Shown here in pieces: positions 1 to 5,602 of a stretch of 5,640 bases of DNA (position 1 is its first letter; each line of letters begins with the position of its first letter). The notes beneath the pieces were generated by a model, which saw only the letters and a list, made by a program, of their open reading frames with translations, was not told the origin of the DNA and did not search any database. The stretch is from an uncultured Faecalibacterium sp. GTDB taxonomy: Bacteria > Bacillota > Clostridia > Oscillospirales > Ruminococcaceae. Location: the NCBI GenBank assembly GCA_934525325.1, contig CAKSZE010000078.1, positions 1-5,640 of the forward strand. Reading direction: 5' to 3'. The position numbers were made by a program, and so were the translations under genes.

Positions 1-246
1 GACGGCCTGATCTGCAAGCGCCCCGCAGGCAACACCTACAAGATCCAGGATGACGCATGGGCTCTGGACTTCTACTACGCACACAAGGACGACACCGCTG
101 CTCAGCTGGTGCACGCTGTGCTGACCAACACCCAGATGTGGGATCAGGATCTGACCAAGATCGAGGGTCTGGAAGCCGCTGTGCTGGCAGATCTGGAAAT
201 GATCCGCGCTCAGGGTGCCGAGGCTGCTTACAAGAGCTGCCTGTAA
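1..246 (+). CDS. uxaB: Tagaturonate reductase (altronate oxidoreductase), C-terminal end only
   Basis: The last 81 codons of a gene that begins before the window, read in frame 1 and ending in TAA at 244-246. The family enzyme reduces D-tagaturonate to D-altronate with NADH in the cytoplasm, in D-galacturonate breakdown. The visible part belongs to the helical C-terminal domain of the mannitol dehydrogenase/UxaB superfamily. The end of the protein (MWDQDLTKIEGLEAAV, then ADLEMIRAQG) follows the pattern I recall for UxaB C-termini: W-x-x-DLT-x-x-PG-hydrophobic, then a helix to the end. The Rossmann domain and catalytic residues lie outside the window. The next gene, uxaA, uses the product of this enzyme, which strongly supports the call. 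UxuB (fructuronate reductase) or another polyol dehydrogenase of the superfamily is the alternative, made less likely by the neighbour. Confidence 0.84.
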   Translation, partial: DGLICKRPAGNTYKIQDDAWALDFYYAHKDDTAAQLVHAVLTNTQMWDQDLTKIEGLEAAVLADLEMIRAQGAEAAYKSCL

Positions 247-265
247 GCTGAAAAATCAACCTACC

Positions 266-310
266 CGCACAACAAAGGGCTGCTGCTTTGGGCAGCAGCC
301 CTTTTGTGCG
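266..310 (+). terminator. Terminator-like hairpin between uxaB and uxaA
   Basis: A perfect 13-bp stem pairs 274-286 with 292-304 around a 5-base loop (287-291). It is extended outward by six more pairs (266-271 with 305-310) after a 2-base bulge at 272-273. The stem is GC-rich with A and T at its base, but only four Ts follow before GTGCG, so termination is probably partial. The uxaA ribosome binding site starts 8 bases after the hairpin, leaving no room for a separate promoter. Readthrough, attenuation or transcript stabilisation is therefore more likely than a full stop. Confidence 0.7.
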
Positions 311-317
311 ATACGAT

Positions 318-323
318 AAGGAG
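318..323 (+). promoter_or_regulatory. Ribosome binding site of uxaA
   Basis: AAGGAG lies 7 bases before the ATG at 331. It fixes the uxaA start there rather than at the in-frame non-ATG codon at 304, which lies inside the hairpin stem. Confidence 0.85.
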
Positions 324-330
324 AACAACT

Positions 331-1821
331 ATGCCGCAGGCAATTCATATCAGCCCCATCGACAATGTGGTCGTTGCCCTGCACCCCATTGCCAAGGGCA
401 CGCTGGTGGAGGTGGACGGCCTTGCCGTCACCGCACTGGAGGATATCCCGCAGGGTCACAAGATGGCAGTCAAGCCCATTAAGAACGGCGAGAACGTCAT
501 CAAGTACGGCTTCCCCATCGGTCATGCCACCGCAGACGCCGCTCCCGGCACCTGGATGCACACCCACAACGTGCACACCAACCTGTCCGGCGAGGTGGAG
601 TACAGCTATAACCCCGCCCCGGATCTGGCTCCGCTGCCCAAGGCAGAGCCGGAGACCTTTATGGGCTTCCGCCGCAAGGACGGCCGCGCCGCCATCCGCA
701 ACGAGATCTGGATCATCCCCACCGTGGGCTGCGTGAACGATATCGCCAAGAAGATGGTAGCCGACAATCAGGATCTGGTCACCGGCTCCATCGAGGGTCT
801 GTACACCTTCACCCATCCCTTCGGCTGCAGCCAGACCGGCCACGACCACGCACAGACCCGCAAGCTGCTGGCTGCGCTGGTGCGCCACCCCAATGCCGCT
901 GCCGTTCTGGTGCTGCATCTGGGCTGCGAGAACCTGCAGCACGATCAGTTCGTGGAAGAGCTGGGCGAGTACGACCACGACCGCGTGAAGTTCCTCACCT
1001 GTCAGGAGGTGGACGACGAGTTCACCGCCGCCCGCGATATCCTCAAGGAGCTGGCCGCTTATGCCGGGCAGTTCAAGCGTGAGCCCATCCCCGTGTCCGA
1101 TCTGGTGGTGGGCATGAAGTGCGGCGGCTCGGACGGCCTGTCCGGCATCACCGCCAACCCCACCATCGGCCGCTTCTCCGACATGATGGGCCAGCGCGGC
1201 GGCTCTACCGTGCTGACCGAGGTGCCCGAGATGTTCGGTGCCGAGGGCTTCCTGATGGACCGCTGCATCAACAAGGAGGTATTCGTCAAGGCCGAGCACA
1301 TGATCAACGGCTTCAAGGATTACTTCATCAGCCACAACGAGGTGGTGTACGATAACCCCTCTCCGGGCAACAAGGCCGGCGGCATCACCACGCTGGAAGA
1401 TAAGAGCTGCGGCTGCGTGCAGAAGGGCGGCACTGCCCCCATCATGGACGTCATCGGCTACGGCGACCCCGTGGTGACCAAGGGCTTGAATATGCTCTAC
1501 GGCCCCGGCAACGATCTGGTTTCTGCCACCGCCATGACGGCAGCAGGCGCACACCTGATTTTGTTCTCCACCGGCCGCGGCACCCCGTTCTCCGCTCCGG
1601 CTCCCACCCTGAAGATCTCCACCAACACCCCGCTGGCAGAGAAGAAGGGCGGCTGGATCGATTTCAACACCGGTGTCATCGCCGACGGTGAAAAGACCAT
1701 CGACGAGGCTGCAAAGGATCTGCTGGATCTGGTCATCCGCGTGGCCAGCGGCGAGCAGACCAAGGCGGAAAAGCACGGCTTCCGCGAGATCTCCATCTTC
1801 AAGGACGGCGTGGTTCTGTAA
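331..1821 (+). CDS. uxaA: Altronate dehydratase
   Basis: A 496-residue cytoplasmic enzyme, essentially the usual full length for UxaA (about 495). It dehydrates D-altronate to 2-keto-3-deoxy-D-gluconate in galacturonate catabolism and belongs to the UxaA/GarD family, whose members need a metal, typically Fe2+. An N-terminal SAF-type domain covers about residues 11-82 and includes DIPQGHKMA (38-46), YGFPIGHA (59-66) and the His cluster MHTHN (76-80). The large dehydratase domain follows, with GCSQTGHDHA (165-174), MKCGGSDG (262-269), a TVLTEVPEMFGAE stretch and DKSCGCVQKGG around C360/C362. These conserved Cys/His residues are candidate metal or active-site ligands. The start is set by AAGGAG at 318-323. 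The gene is 84 bases downstream of uxaB, and the two make consecutive pathway steps. No frameshift or missing motif is seen. Galactarate dehydratase is related, but length, motifs and the uxaB neighbour favour UxaA. Confidence 0.96.
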   Translation: MPQAIHISPIDNVVVALHPIAKGTLVEVDGLAVTALEDIPQGHKMAVKPIKNGENVIKYGFPIGHATADAAPGTWMHTHNVHTNLSGEVEYSYNPAPDLAPLPKAEPETFMGFRRKDGRAAIRNEIWIIPTVGCVNDIAKKMVADNQDLVTGSIEGLYTFTHPFGCSQTGHDHAQTRKLLAALVRHPNAAAVLVLHLGCENLQHDQFVEELGEYDHDRVKFLTCQEVDDEFTAARDILKELAAYAGQFKREPIPVSDLVVGMKCGGSDGLSGITANPTIGRFSDMMGQRGGSTVLTEVPEMFGAEGFLMDRCINKEVFVKAEHMINGFKDYFISHNEVVYDNPSPGNKAGGITTLEDKSCGCVQKGGTAPIMDVIGYGDPVVTKGLNMLYGPGNDLVSATAMTAAGAHLILFSTGRGTPFSAPAPTLKISTNTPLAEKKGGWIDFNTGVIADGEKTIDEAAKDLLDLVIRVASGEQTKAEKHGFREISIFKDGVVL

Positions 1822-1826
1822 CTGAA

Positions 1827-1869
1827 AAAAGGGCTGCTGTACGGCAAAAAGCGGTACGGCGGCCTTTTT
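1827..1869 (+). terminator. Terminator hairpin after uxaA
   Basis: Positions 1827-1842 pair with 1854-1869 as 16 bp including a few G-U pairs, around an 11-base A-rich loop (1843-1853). The stem ends in TTTTT at 1865-1869. It begins 5 bases after the uxaA stop. The 5' arm carries the same AAAGGGCTGCTG core as the hairpin after uxaB. On structure it is a credible intrinsic terminator, though the T run lies within the stem and is followed by GTGCAT. The small downstream gene starts 28 bases later with no recognisable promoter, so some readthrough is likely. Confidence 0.75.
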
Positions 1870-1897
1870 GTGCATAAAAAGAAAGGAAGTGTATGAA

Positions 1898-2050
1898 ATG
1901 TTGGGCGCAAATGGAGTGCTGCTGTTGACACTGCTGCTTTATGCGGCTATCATTTATGGTGTAGTACGATTGATCAAATATTTTATCCGCTACGGCATCG
2001 ATTACTACTTCAAAAAGCTGGATGCACGGCAGACCGAGCAAGAAAAATGA
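1898..2050 (+). CDS. Small single-span membrane protein of unknown function
   Basis: Fifty residues starting MLGANGVLLL. The ATG at 1898 is preceded by AAAGGAAG (1882-1889), so I prefer it. In-frame GTG (1889) and TTG (1868) starts lie upstream, but the first overlaps that ribosome binding site and the second lies inside the terminator stem. Residues 6-23 form one hydrophobic segment. A Tyr- and Lys/Arg-rich stretch follows (RLIKYFIRYGIDYYFKKLD, 24-42), probably an amphipathic helix at the membrane surface, and then a polar end (ARQTEQEK). The positive charges after the span suggest the N-terminus outside and the C-terminus in the cytoplasm. There is no signal-peptidase site or lipobox. It sits between uxaA and the mutarotase gene, 43 bases before the latter. 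I do not recognise the family. The real initiation signal and membrane-protein composition argue that it is a gene, but nothing in the sequence gives a function. Confidence 0.62.
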   Translation: MLGANGVLLLTLLLYAAIIYGVVRLIKYFIRYGIDYYFKKLDARQTEQEK

Positions 2051-2078
2051 CCCGCAGGGGCGACCCGGCGGCAATAAT

Positions 2079-2084
2079 AGGAGG
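2079..2084 (+). promoter_or_regulatory. Ribosome binding site of the mutarotase gene
   Basis: AGGAGG lies 9 bases before the ATG at 2094 and is a near-ideal match to the 16S rRNA 3' end. It rules out the upstream in-frame ATG at 2022, which lies inside the small membrane protein gene and would add 24 unlikely residues. Confidence 0.88.
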
Positions 2085-2093
2085 CTTTTACTT

Positions 2094-2975
2094 ATGAATC
2101 AGATCACCACCCGGTACATCACCGAGAACGGCGCCTGCTACGAGCAGTACGTCATCACCGACCCCGAGGCAAAGACCGCCCTCACCATCACCCCCGAGCG
2201 CGGCGGTATGATCACCAGCTTTACGCTGGACGGCGAGGAGTTCGTCTGGACCCGCCGCCCCAATTTCTCGGAGTGCAACCGCCCTCGCTTTGGCGTGCCG
2301 GTGCTGTTCCCCAGCTGCGGCAACCCGGATAACGGCGTGCACATCTTTGACGGCAAGGCTTACCCCATGGAGACCCACGGCTTTGCCGACCTGTGCGCAT
2401 GGGAAGTGGAAAGCGTTGGCCCGGACGGCGTGACGCTGGCACTGGAGTCCACCCCGCTGACCAAGTTCCTCTACCCCTTCGATTTCACCCTGCTGGTCAA
2501 CTATAATCTGGAGGGCAACAAGGCTCTGGTCAGCCTGACCGTCATCAACGAGGGCAACACCGATATGCCCTTCAGCTTTGGCTACCACCCCTACTTTACC
2601 GCCTCCAAGCTGGAGAACGTGGAGTTCGACATCAAGTGCGCCACCTGCTCCGAAAACGCCAAGGGCGAGCAGCCCGCCGCCCCGGAAAAGATCACCCTCA
2701 CCCGCAAGGAGGGCGCAGACAACACCATCCGTCTGCTGACCGGTGTGCAGTTCCCCATGACCTTTACCGACAAGGGCAACGGCCACAAGGTGACTGTGGA
2801 CGCCGACGAGACCTTTGACAACGGCGTGCTGTGGCAGCAGGATGCCGAGAGCTTTGTCTGCATGGAGCCTTGGAACGGCTGGGCCAACAGCGTGAACGAG
2901 GATGGCAAGCACGAGGTGCTGGAGCCGGACGAGGCCATGACCAGCGAGTGGAGCGTCACCATCGAGAAAGCCTGA
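2094..2975 (+). CDS. Aldose 1-epimerase (mutarotase) family protein
   Basis: A 293-residue cytoplasmic protein of the galactose mutarotase-like beta-sandwich superfamily, closest in character to the LacX/YeaD-like branch. Such enzymes interconvert alpha and beta anomers of a sugar or sugar phosphate. Visible motifs in order are RFGVPVLFP (65-73), HGFA with H95, FGYHPYF (162-168) with H165, and MEPW with E258. The two His and the late Glu match the family's catalytic/binding triad. The length of about 290 is usual for this branch. The start follows AGGAGG at 2079-2084. The gene is in line with uxaB and uxaA, 43 bases after the small membrane protein, which suggests that its substrate may be galacturonate or another pectin-derived sugar; that is inference. 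A glucose-6-phosphate-type or general hexose mutarotase is equally compatible with the residues visible. Confidence 0.9.
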   Translation: MNQITTRYITENGACYEQYVITDPEAKTALTITPERGGMITSFTLDGEEFVWTRRPNFSECNRPRFGVPVLFPSCGNPDNGVHIFDGKAYPMETHGFADLCAWEVESVGPDGVTLALESTPLTKFLYPFDFTLLVNYNLEGNKALVSLTVINEGNTDMPFSFGYHPYFTASKLENVEFDIKCATCSENAKGEQPAAPEKITLTRKEGADNTIRLLTGVQFPMTFTDKGNGHKVTVDADETFDNGVLWQQDAESFVCMEPWNGWANSVNEDGKHEVLEPDEAMTSEWSVTIEKA

Positions 2976-3000
2976 GCACTTTTCTGAATCACGTTTTTTT

Positions 3001-3038
3001 AGTAAAATCGGGCAGCCCGCGGGCTGCCCGATTTTACT
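3001..3038. terminator. Perfect 38-base palindrome, probable bidirectional terminator
   Basis: Bases 3001-3019 are exactly complementary to 3020-3038, with the centre at 3019/3020. A GC-rich core (CGGGCAGCCC and its complement) is flanked by AAAAT/ATTTT arms. It is preceded on the + strand by seven Ts (2994-3000). It lies 25 bases after the mutarotase stop and faces the convergent NifX-like gene, so termination in one or both directions is the simplest role. The T run on each strand lies inside the stem, so it is not a textbook terminator. Confidence 0.65.
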
Positions 3039-3057
3039 TACCCCTACCTGTGAAAAT

Positions 3058-3093
3058 GGAATACCGGAGCGTCCGCAGACGCTCCGGTATTCC
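3058..3093. terminator. Perfect 16-bp inverted repeat with a 4-base loop
   Basis: Positions 3058-3073 pair exactly with 3078-3093 around the loop CGCA (3074-3077). On the + strand an A/T-rich stretch containing TATTTTT (3104-3110) follows after about a dozen bases. On the - strand the stem is followed by ATTTTC. It may end transcription of the minus-strand NifX-like gene, whose stop is about 90 bases away, or be a dispersed palindromic element. The function is inferred from position only. Confidence 0.55.
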
Positions 3094-3120
3094 GAAATTA
3101 TAAATATTTTTCCTTGGCTT

Positions 3121-3146
3121 ATGCCCAGAGCGCAAGCGGAGGGCAT
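3121..3146. other. Weak hairpin downstream of the NifX-like gene
   Basis: ATGCCC (3121-3126) pairs with GGGCAT (3141-3146), enclosing a 3x3 internal loop and a 2-bp GC stem closed by a GCAA loop (3132-3135). On the - strand it lies about 35 bases after the NifX-like stop codon. No T run follows, so it is at most a minor 3' structure. Confidence 0.25.
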
Positions 3147-3180
3147 TTCAAATCGTCCCGCCCGGAAAGCGGAACGGCTC

Positions 3181-3591
3181 TTAATGGCAGTTGCCAGCAC
3201 AGCCGCCCTTGTCGGCGTGGCAGGCGTGAGAGCCGCAGCTGTGGCTCTCCTCGTGGTCGTGGTGGGTGCAGCGGGCGTTGGGGTCAAAGACCAGTGTGCC
3301 GGCAAGATAAGCCATCGCAGCGCTGTCGGCATCGCCGGTGATGCCACCGCACAGCCGGATACCGGCCTGTGCCAGCGCCATCTGTGCACCGCCGCCAATG
3401 CCGCCGCACAGCAGCACGTTCACGCCGTTGCGCACCAGAAAGCCTGCCAGTGCACCGTGCCCCTGCCCATCGGTGGAGACCACCTCGGCGCCGGTAATGC
3501 GGCCCTCCTCGGCGGTGTACAGCTTGAACTGCGCAGAGTGACCAAAGTGCTGGAACACCTGACCGTTTTCGTAGGGAATTGCGATCTTCAT
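3181..3591 (-). CDS. NifX/NifB-type cofactor-binding-domain protein with Cys/His-rich tail
   Basis: A 136-residue protein of the dinitrogenase iron-molybdenum cofactor biosynthesis domain family (PF02579 type). The compact alpha/beta domain occupies residues 1-105, with KIAIPYENGQVFQHFGHSAQF (about 2-22), the loop VNVLLCGGIGGGAQ (57-70) and LCGGITGDAD (80-89). In known relatives (NifX, NifY, NafY, the C-terminus of NifB) this fold carries Fe-S or FeMo cofactor precursors. Many anaerobes without nitrogenase also carry stand-alone copies of unclear role. The tail from C108 to the end (29 residues) holds 5 Cys and 7 His and looks like a metal-binding or metal-storage extension. AAGGAG (complement of 3600-3605) lies 8 bases before the ATG. 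No nif or molybdenum-cofactor gene is in the window, so a nitrogenase role is unlikely. It is convergent with the mutarotase gene and divergent from the DUF1275 gene. Confidence 0.9.
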   Translation of the reverse strand: MKIAIPYENGQVFQHFGHSAQFKLYTAEEGRITGAEVVSTDGQGHGALAGFLVRNGVNVLLCGGIGGGAQMALAQAGIRLCGGITGDADSAAMAYLAGTLVFDPNARCTHHDHEESHSCGSHACHADKGGCAGNCH

Positions 3592-3630
3592 ACTAAAAAC
3601 TCCTTCCTGTGTACGAGATTTTCTCCCCCT

Positions 3631-3636
3631 ATTCTA
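3631..3636 (-). promoter_or_regulatory. Possible -10 element of the NifX-like gene
   Basis: The minus strand reads TAGAAT here, 40 bases before the start codon, giving a short leader containing the AAGGAG site. The hexamer 17 bases further upstream reads TTCCCT, a poor -35 match, so this is a tentative call. Confidence 0.35.
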
Positions 3637-3743
3637 ACAGATTGCGCTGAAATAGGGAAGGGCACCCGCGCTTTTTGCGCCTTTTGGGGCGGGAAACATG
3701 GCCGGTATGTAAAAATGATATCAGAAACTGCTCCAAAATGTAT

Positions 3744-3749
3744 TATAAT
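3744..3749 (+). promoter_or_regulatory. -10 element of the DUF1275 gene
   Basis: A perfect TATAAT lies 24 bases before the ATG. It predicts a transcript start near 3756 and a short leader of about 18 bases. No good -35 hexamer is seen at 16-18 bases (TCAGAA at 3721-3726), so the promoter may be weak or activator-dependent. A/T-rich sequence (3709-3720) lies just upstream. Confidence 0.5.
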
Positions 3750-3773
3750 AGAGCCCGAAAAGAGGGTACAAGT

Positions 3774-4565
3774 ATGAAAACAAAGCATCACGGGCAAATG
3801 TCCGAGTCCTTTCTTACGGCGGTGTTCCTTTCGCTGTCCGGCGGTTTGCAGGATGCCTACACCTATCTGTTCCGGGGCAAGGTGTTTGCCAATGCCCAGA
3901 CCGGCAATATCGTGCTGCTGAGCGCCAATATCATGGATGGCCAGTGGGATAAGGTGCTGCACTATCTGGTGCCTTTGTGCGCCTTTGCGCTGGGGGTGCT
4001 GGCTGCGGAAAAAATGCGGGAGCGCTTTCAGGCAATGCAGCGGCTGCACTGGCGGCAGCTGGTGGTGCTGGGCGAGGTGCTGCTGCTGTTCGCGGTGGGT
4101 TTTCTGCCGCAATCGCAGAACCTGCTGGCCAACGCCATCGTTTCCTTCTCCTGCGCCATGCAGGTGCAGGCCTTCCGCAAGGTGGACGGCTACGCCTTTG
4201 CCAGTACCATGTGCATCGGTGACCTGCGCAGCGGCGTGGAGGCCTTCTGCCTCTGGCGCAAGACCCATGAGTCCCGTGCAAAAGACCGGATGGTGCGCTA
4301 CTTCGGCATCATATTCCTGTTTGCGCTGGGGGCAGGGCTGGGCAGCAAAAGCGCGGCGCAGCTGGGCGGCAGAGCCATCTGGATCTCCTGCTGCTTTTTG
4401 CTGGTCAGCTTTGCGCTGATGTTCATCCGGGAGGAGCTGGAAGAAAACCCGGTCATCGAAAAGGATCTGACCGCCATCCGGCAGGAGACCCGGGAGATCG
4501 ACCGCACCCTGAAACAGGAATTGCAGGAAGAACAGCGGGAGCTGAAACAGAGCGCCCGGAAATAA
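3774..4565 (+). CDS. YoaK/DUF1275-family membrane protein
   Basis: A 263-residue integral membrane protein of the YoaK family (DUF1275, PF06912), whose members are small multi-span proteins of unknown transport or other role. The family signature is near the N-terminus: GGLQDAYTYLFRGKVFANAQTGN (23-45). A related second motif, STMCIGDLRS (144-153), appears later. Hydrophobic segments lie at about 13-31, 61-78, 96-112, 116-134, 176-190 and 201-218, so roughly six spans. GAGGG at 3762-3766 sets the start at 3774; an in-frame upstream extension to 3675 would read through the promoter and is rejected. Residues 219-263 form a charged Glu/Lys/Arg-rich helix, likely a cytoplasmic coiled-coil-like tail. 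In the second motif, IGD stands where I recall TGN being common. The gene converges on the LysR gene and shares its terminator. The function is unknown. Confidence 0.9.
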   Translation: MKTKHHGQMSESFLTAVFLSLSGGLQDAYTYLFRGKVFANAQTGNIVLLSANIMDGQWDKVLHYLVPLCAFALGVLAAEKMRERFQAMQRLHWRQLVVLGEVLLLFAVGFLPQSQNLLANAIVSFSCAMQVQAFRKVDGYAFASTMCIGDLRSGVEAFCLWRKTHESRAKDRMVRYFGIIFLFALGAGLGSKSAAQLGGRAIWISCCFLLVSFALMFIREELEENPVIEKDLTAIRQETREIDRTLKQELQEEQRELKQSARK

Positions 4566-4570
4566 CAGAA

Positions 4571-4607
4571 AAGGGGCTGTTGCACATCATTGGTGCAGCA
4601 GCCCCTT
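4571..4607. terminator. Bidirectional terminator between the DUF1275 and LysR genes
   Basis: Positions 4571-4585 pair with 4593-4607 as 15 bp with one G-U pair, around a 7-base loop. The hairpin starts 6 bases after the DUF1275 stop and ends 13 bases from the LysR stop. On the - strand it is followed by TTTTCTGTTATTT, a fair T-rich tract, so it works best for the LysR gene. On the + strand GCTGTATTTATGTTATTT follows. Its GGGGCTGTTG arm resembles the hairpins after uxaB and uxaA. Confidence 0.8.
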
Positions 4608-4619
4608 GCTGTATTTATG

Positions 4620-5531
4620 TTATTTGCGTTCTGCGCCCCGGGCACCGGCTTTGGTCAGAAGTTGCTGGAACTTCCGGGCGGCGGTGTTCAGCGGGCGGTG
4701 ATGGTCGTACACAAGGCAGATGGAGCGGGAGGGGATGATCTCCTGCAAATGCAGCTGCACCAGCTCCCCGCTGGCCAGTAGGGGCGCTGCCATGGGCTCC
4801 GGCATAAAGGCCAGTCCCAGCTCGCTTTTGACCAGCGTAAGCATCTGGTCGGTGGTGGCGGCTTCGGTGTCCGGTTTCAGCACCGCGTCGTGTTCCAGAA
4901 AGAACTGCCGGTAAAAGCTGCGGGTCATGCTCTCCTCGTTCAGGCAGATCAGGGGGTAACTGGCCAGCTCCTGCAGGTTCAGGGTCTGGCTTGCCAGCGC
5001 CGTAAAGGTCTTACCGCCCACAAGAACTTCGTAAAATGGCATCAGTTCTACCATTTTCAGCCCGTTTTCCACCTCTGCGGGGGTGGTCACGATGGCAAAA
5101 TCCACTTCGCCGTTGCGTACCGCCTGCACCGCCTGCGGGGTGGAGTGGTTGGAGATGCGCAGCCGGATGCCCGGGTACTCGGTATGGAAAGCGCGCAGCT
5201 TTTCAGACAGGTAGATGTTCAAAGCGGTCTCGGTGGTGCTGATGCTGATGGCACCGTGCTCCAGCGTGGCGCTGGCGCTCAGCTCTTCCTCTGCATCCTG
5301 GATCTGCACCGCCGCCGAGGCAATGCGGGAATACAGCAGTTCTCCCTCCGGCGTCAAGGTGACGCCCCGGTTGGAGCGGATGAACAGCACGCAGTTCAGC
5401 TGGCTTTCCAGCCGGTTCATGGCGTGGGTGATGTTGGGCTGGTTATTGCCCAGCACCCGCGCCGCGCGGGTGAAGTTCTGATATTTTGCCACATAGTAGA
5501 AGATCTTGTAGTATTCCCAGTCCACATACAT
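4620..5531 (-). CDS. LysR-family transcriptional regulator
   Basis: A 303-residue protein, the usual length for LysR-type regulators. The N-terminal winged helix-turn-helix spans about residues 1-65: YYKIFYYVAKYQNFTRAARVLGNNQPNITHAMNRLESQL, then LFIRSNRGVTLTPEG, the classic family pattern. A linker helix (about 66-90) leads to the periplasmic-binding-protein-like effector domain (about 91-295), where HGAISISTTETAL and GLAFMPEPMAAPLL occupy the usual first-strand and late-strand positions. It acts as a DNA-binding regulator in the cytoplasm, typically as a tetramer. GAGGGG (complement of 5540-5545) lies 8 bases before the ATG. The effector cannot be read from the sequence. LysR genes often control a divergent neighbour, so the target may lie just beyond the right edge. 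The convergent DUF1275 gene is a less usual target. Confidence 0.95.
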   Translation of the reverse strand: MYVDWEYYKIFYYVAKYQNFTRAARVLGNNQPNITHAMNRLESQLNCVLFIRSNRGVTLTPEGELLYSRIASAAVQIQDAEEELSASATLEHGAISISTTETALNIYLSEKLRAFHTEYPGIRLRISNHSTPQAVQAVRNGEVDFAIVTTPAEVENGLKMVELMPFYEVLVGGKTFTALASQTLNLQELASYPLICLNEESMTRSFYRQFFLEHDAVLKPDTEAATTDQMLTLVKSELGLAFMPEPMAAPLLASGELVQLHLQEIIPSRSICLVYDHHRPLNTAARKFQQLLTKAGARGAERK

Positions 5532-5602
5532 GGGTGCAGCCCCTCTTTCCTGTCGGGCTTCCGGCGCGGCCTGCGGCAGAAGCGGCTTTATGCTCTTCTT
5601 GT

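Noticed and set aside
256..1875. A long open frame of about 540 codons on the minus strand opposite uxaA
   Set aside because: It is a mirror of the GC-biased third positions of uxaA. The translation is a low-complexity Ala/Gly/Val/His mix with no family motifs, and uxaA is clearly the real gene.
1893..1928. An 11-codon frame starting at ATG 1893 (MKCWAQMECCC), overlapping the start of the small membrane protein
   Set aside because: Its ATG is only 3 bases from the ribosome binding site, and the product is Cys/Trp-rich and very short. Chance overlap is more likely than a leader peptide.
3001..3093. A CRISPR array or insertion-sequence ends
   Set aside because: The two palindromes differ in sequence, there are no repeated spacer units, and there is no transposase gene or target duplication nearby.
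2088..3398. A long minus-strand open frame of about 436 codons across the mutarotase gene and into the NifX-like gene
   Set aside because: It crosses both perfect palindromes and overlaps two well-supported genes; its composition is that of an antisense shadow.
3181..3591. A nitrogen-fixation role for the NifX-like protein
   Set aside because: No nif genes are present, and stand-alone copies of this domain are common in anaerobes that do not fix nitrogen.
3121..3777. A plus-strand open frame of 218 codons opposite the NifX-like gene
   Set aside because: It is antisense to a recognised gene, has no ribosome binding site, and runs through the divergent promoter region.
3588..4268. A minus-strand open frame of 226 codons opposite the DUF1275 gene
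   Set aside because: It is His/Gln-rich antisense translation with no motif and no initiation signal, and it covers the divergent promoter region.
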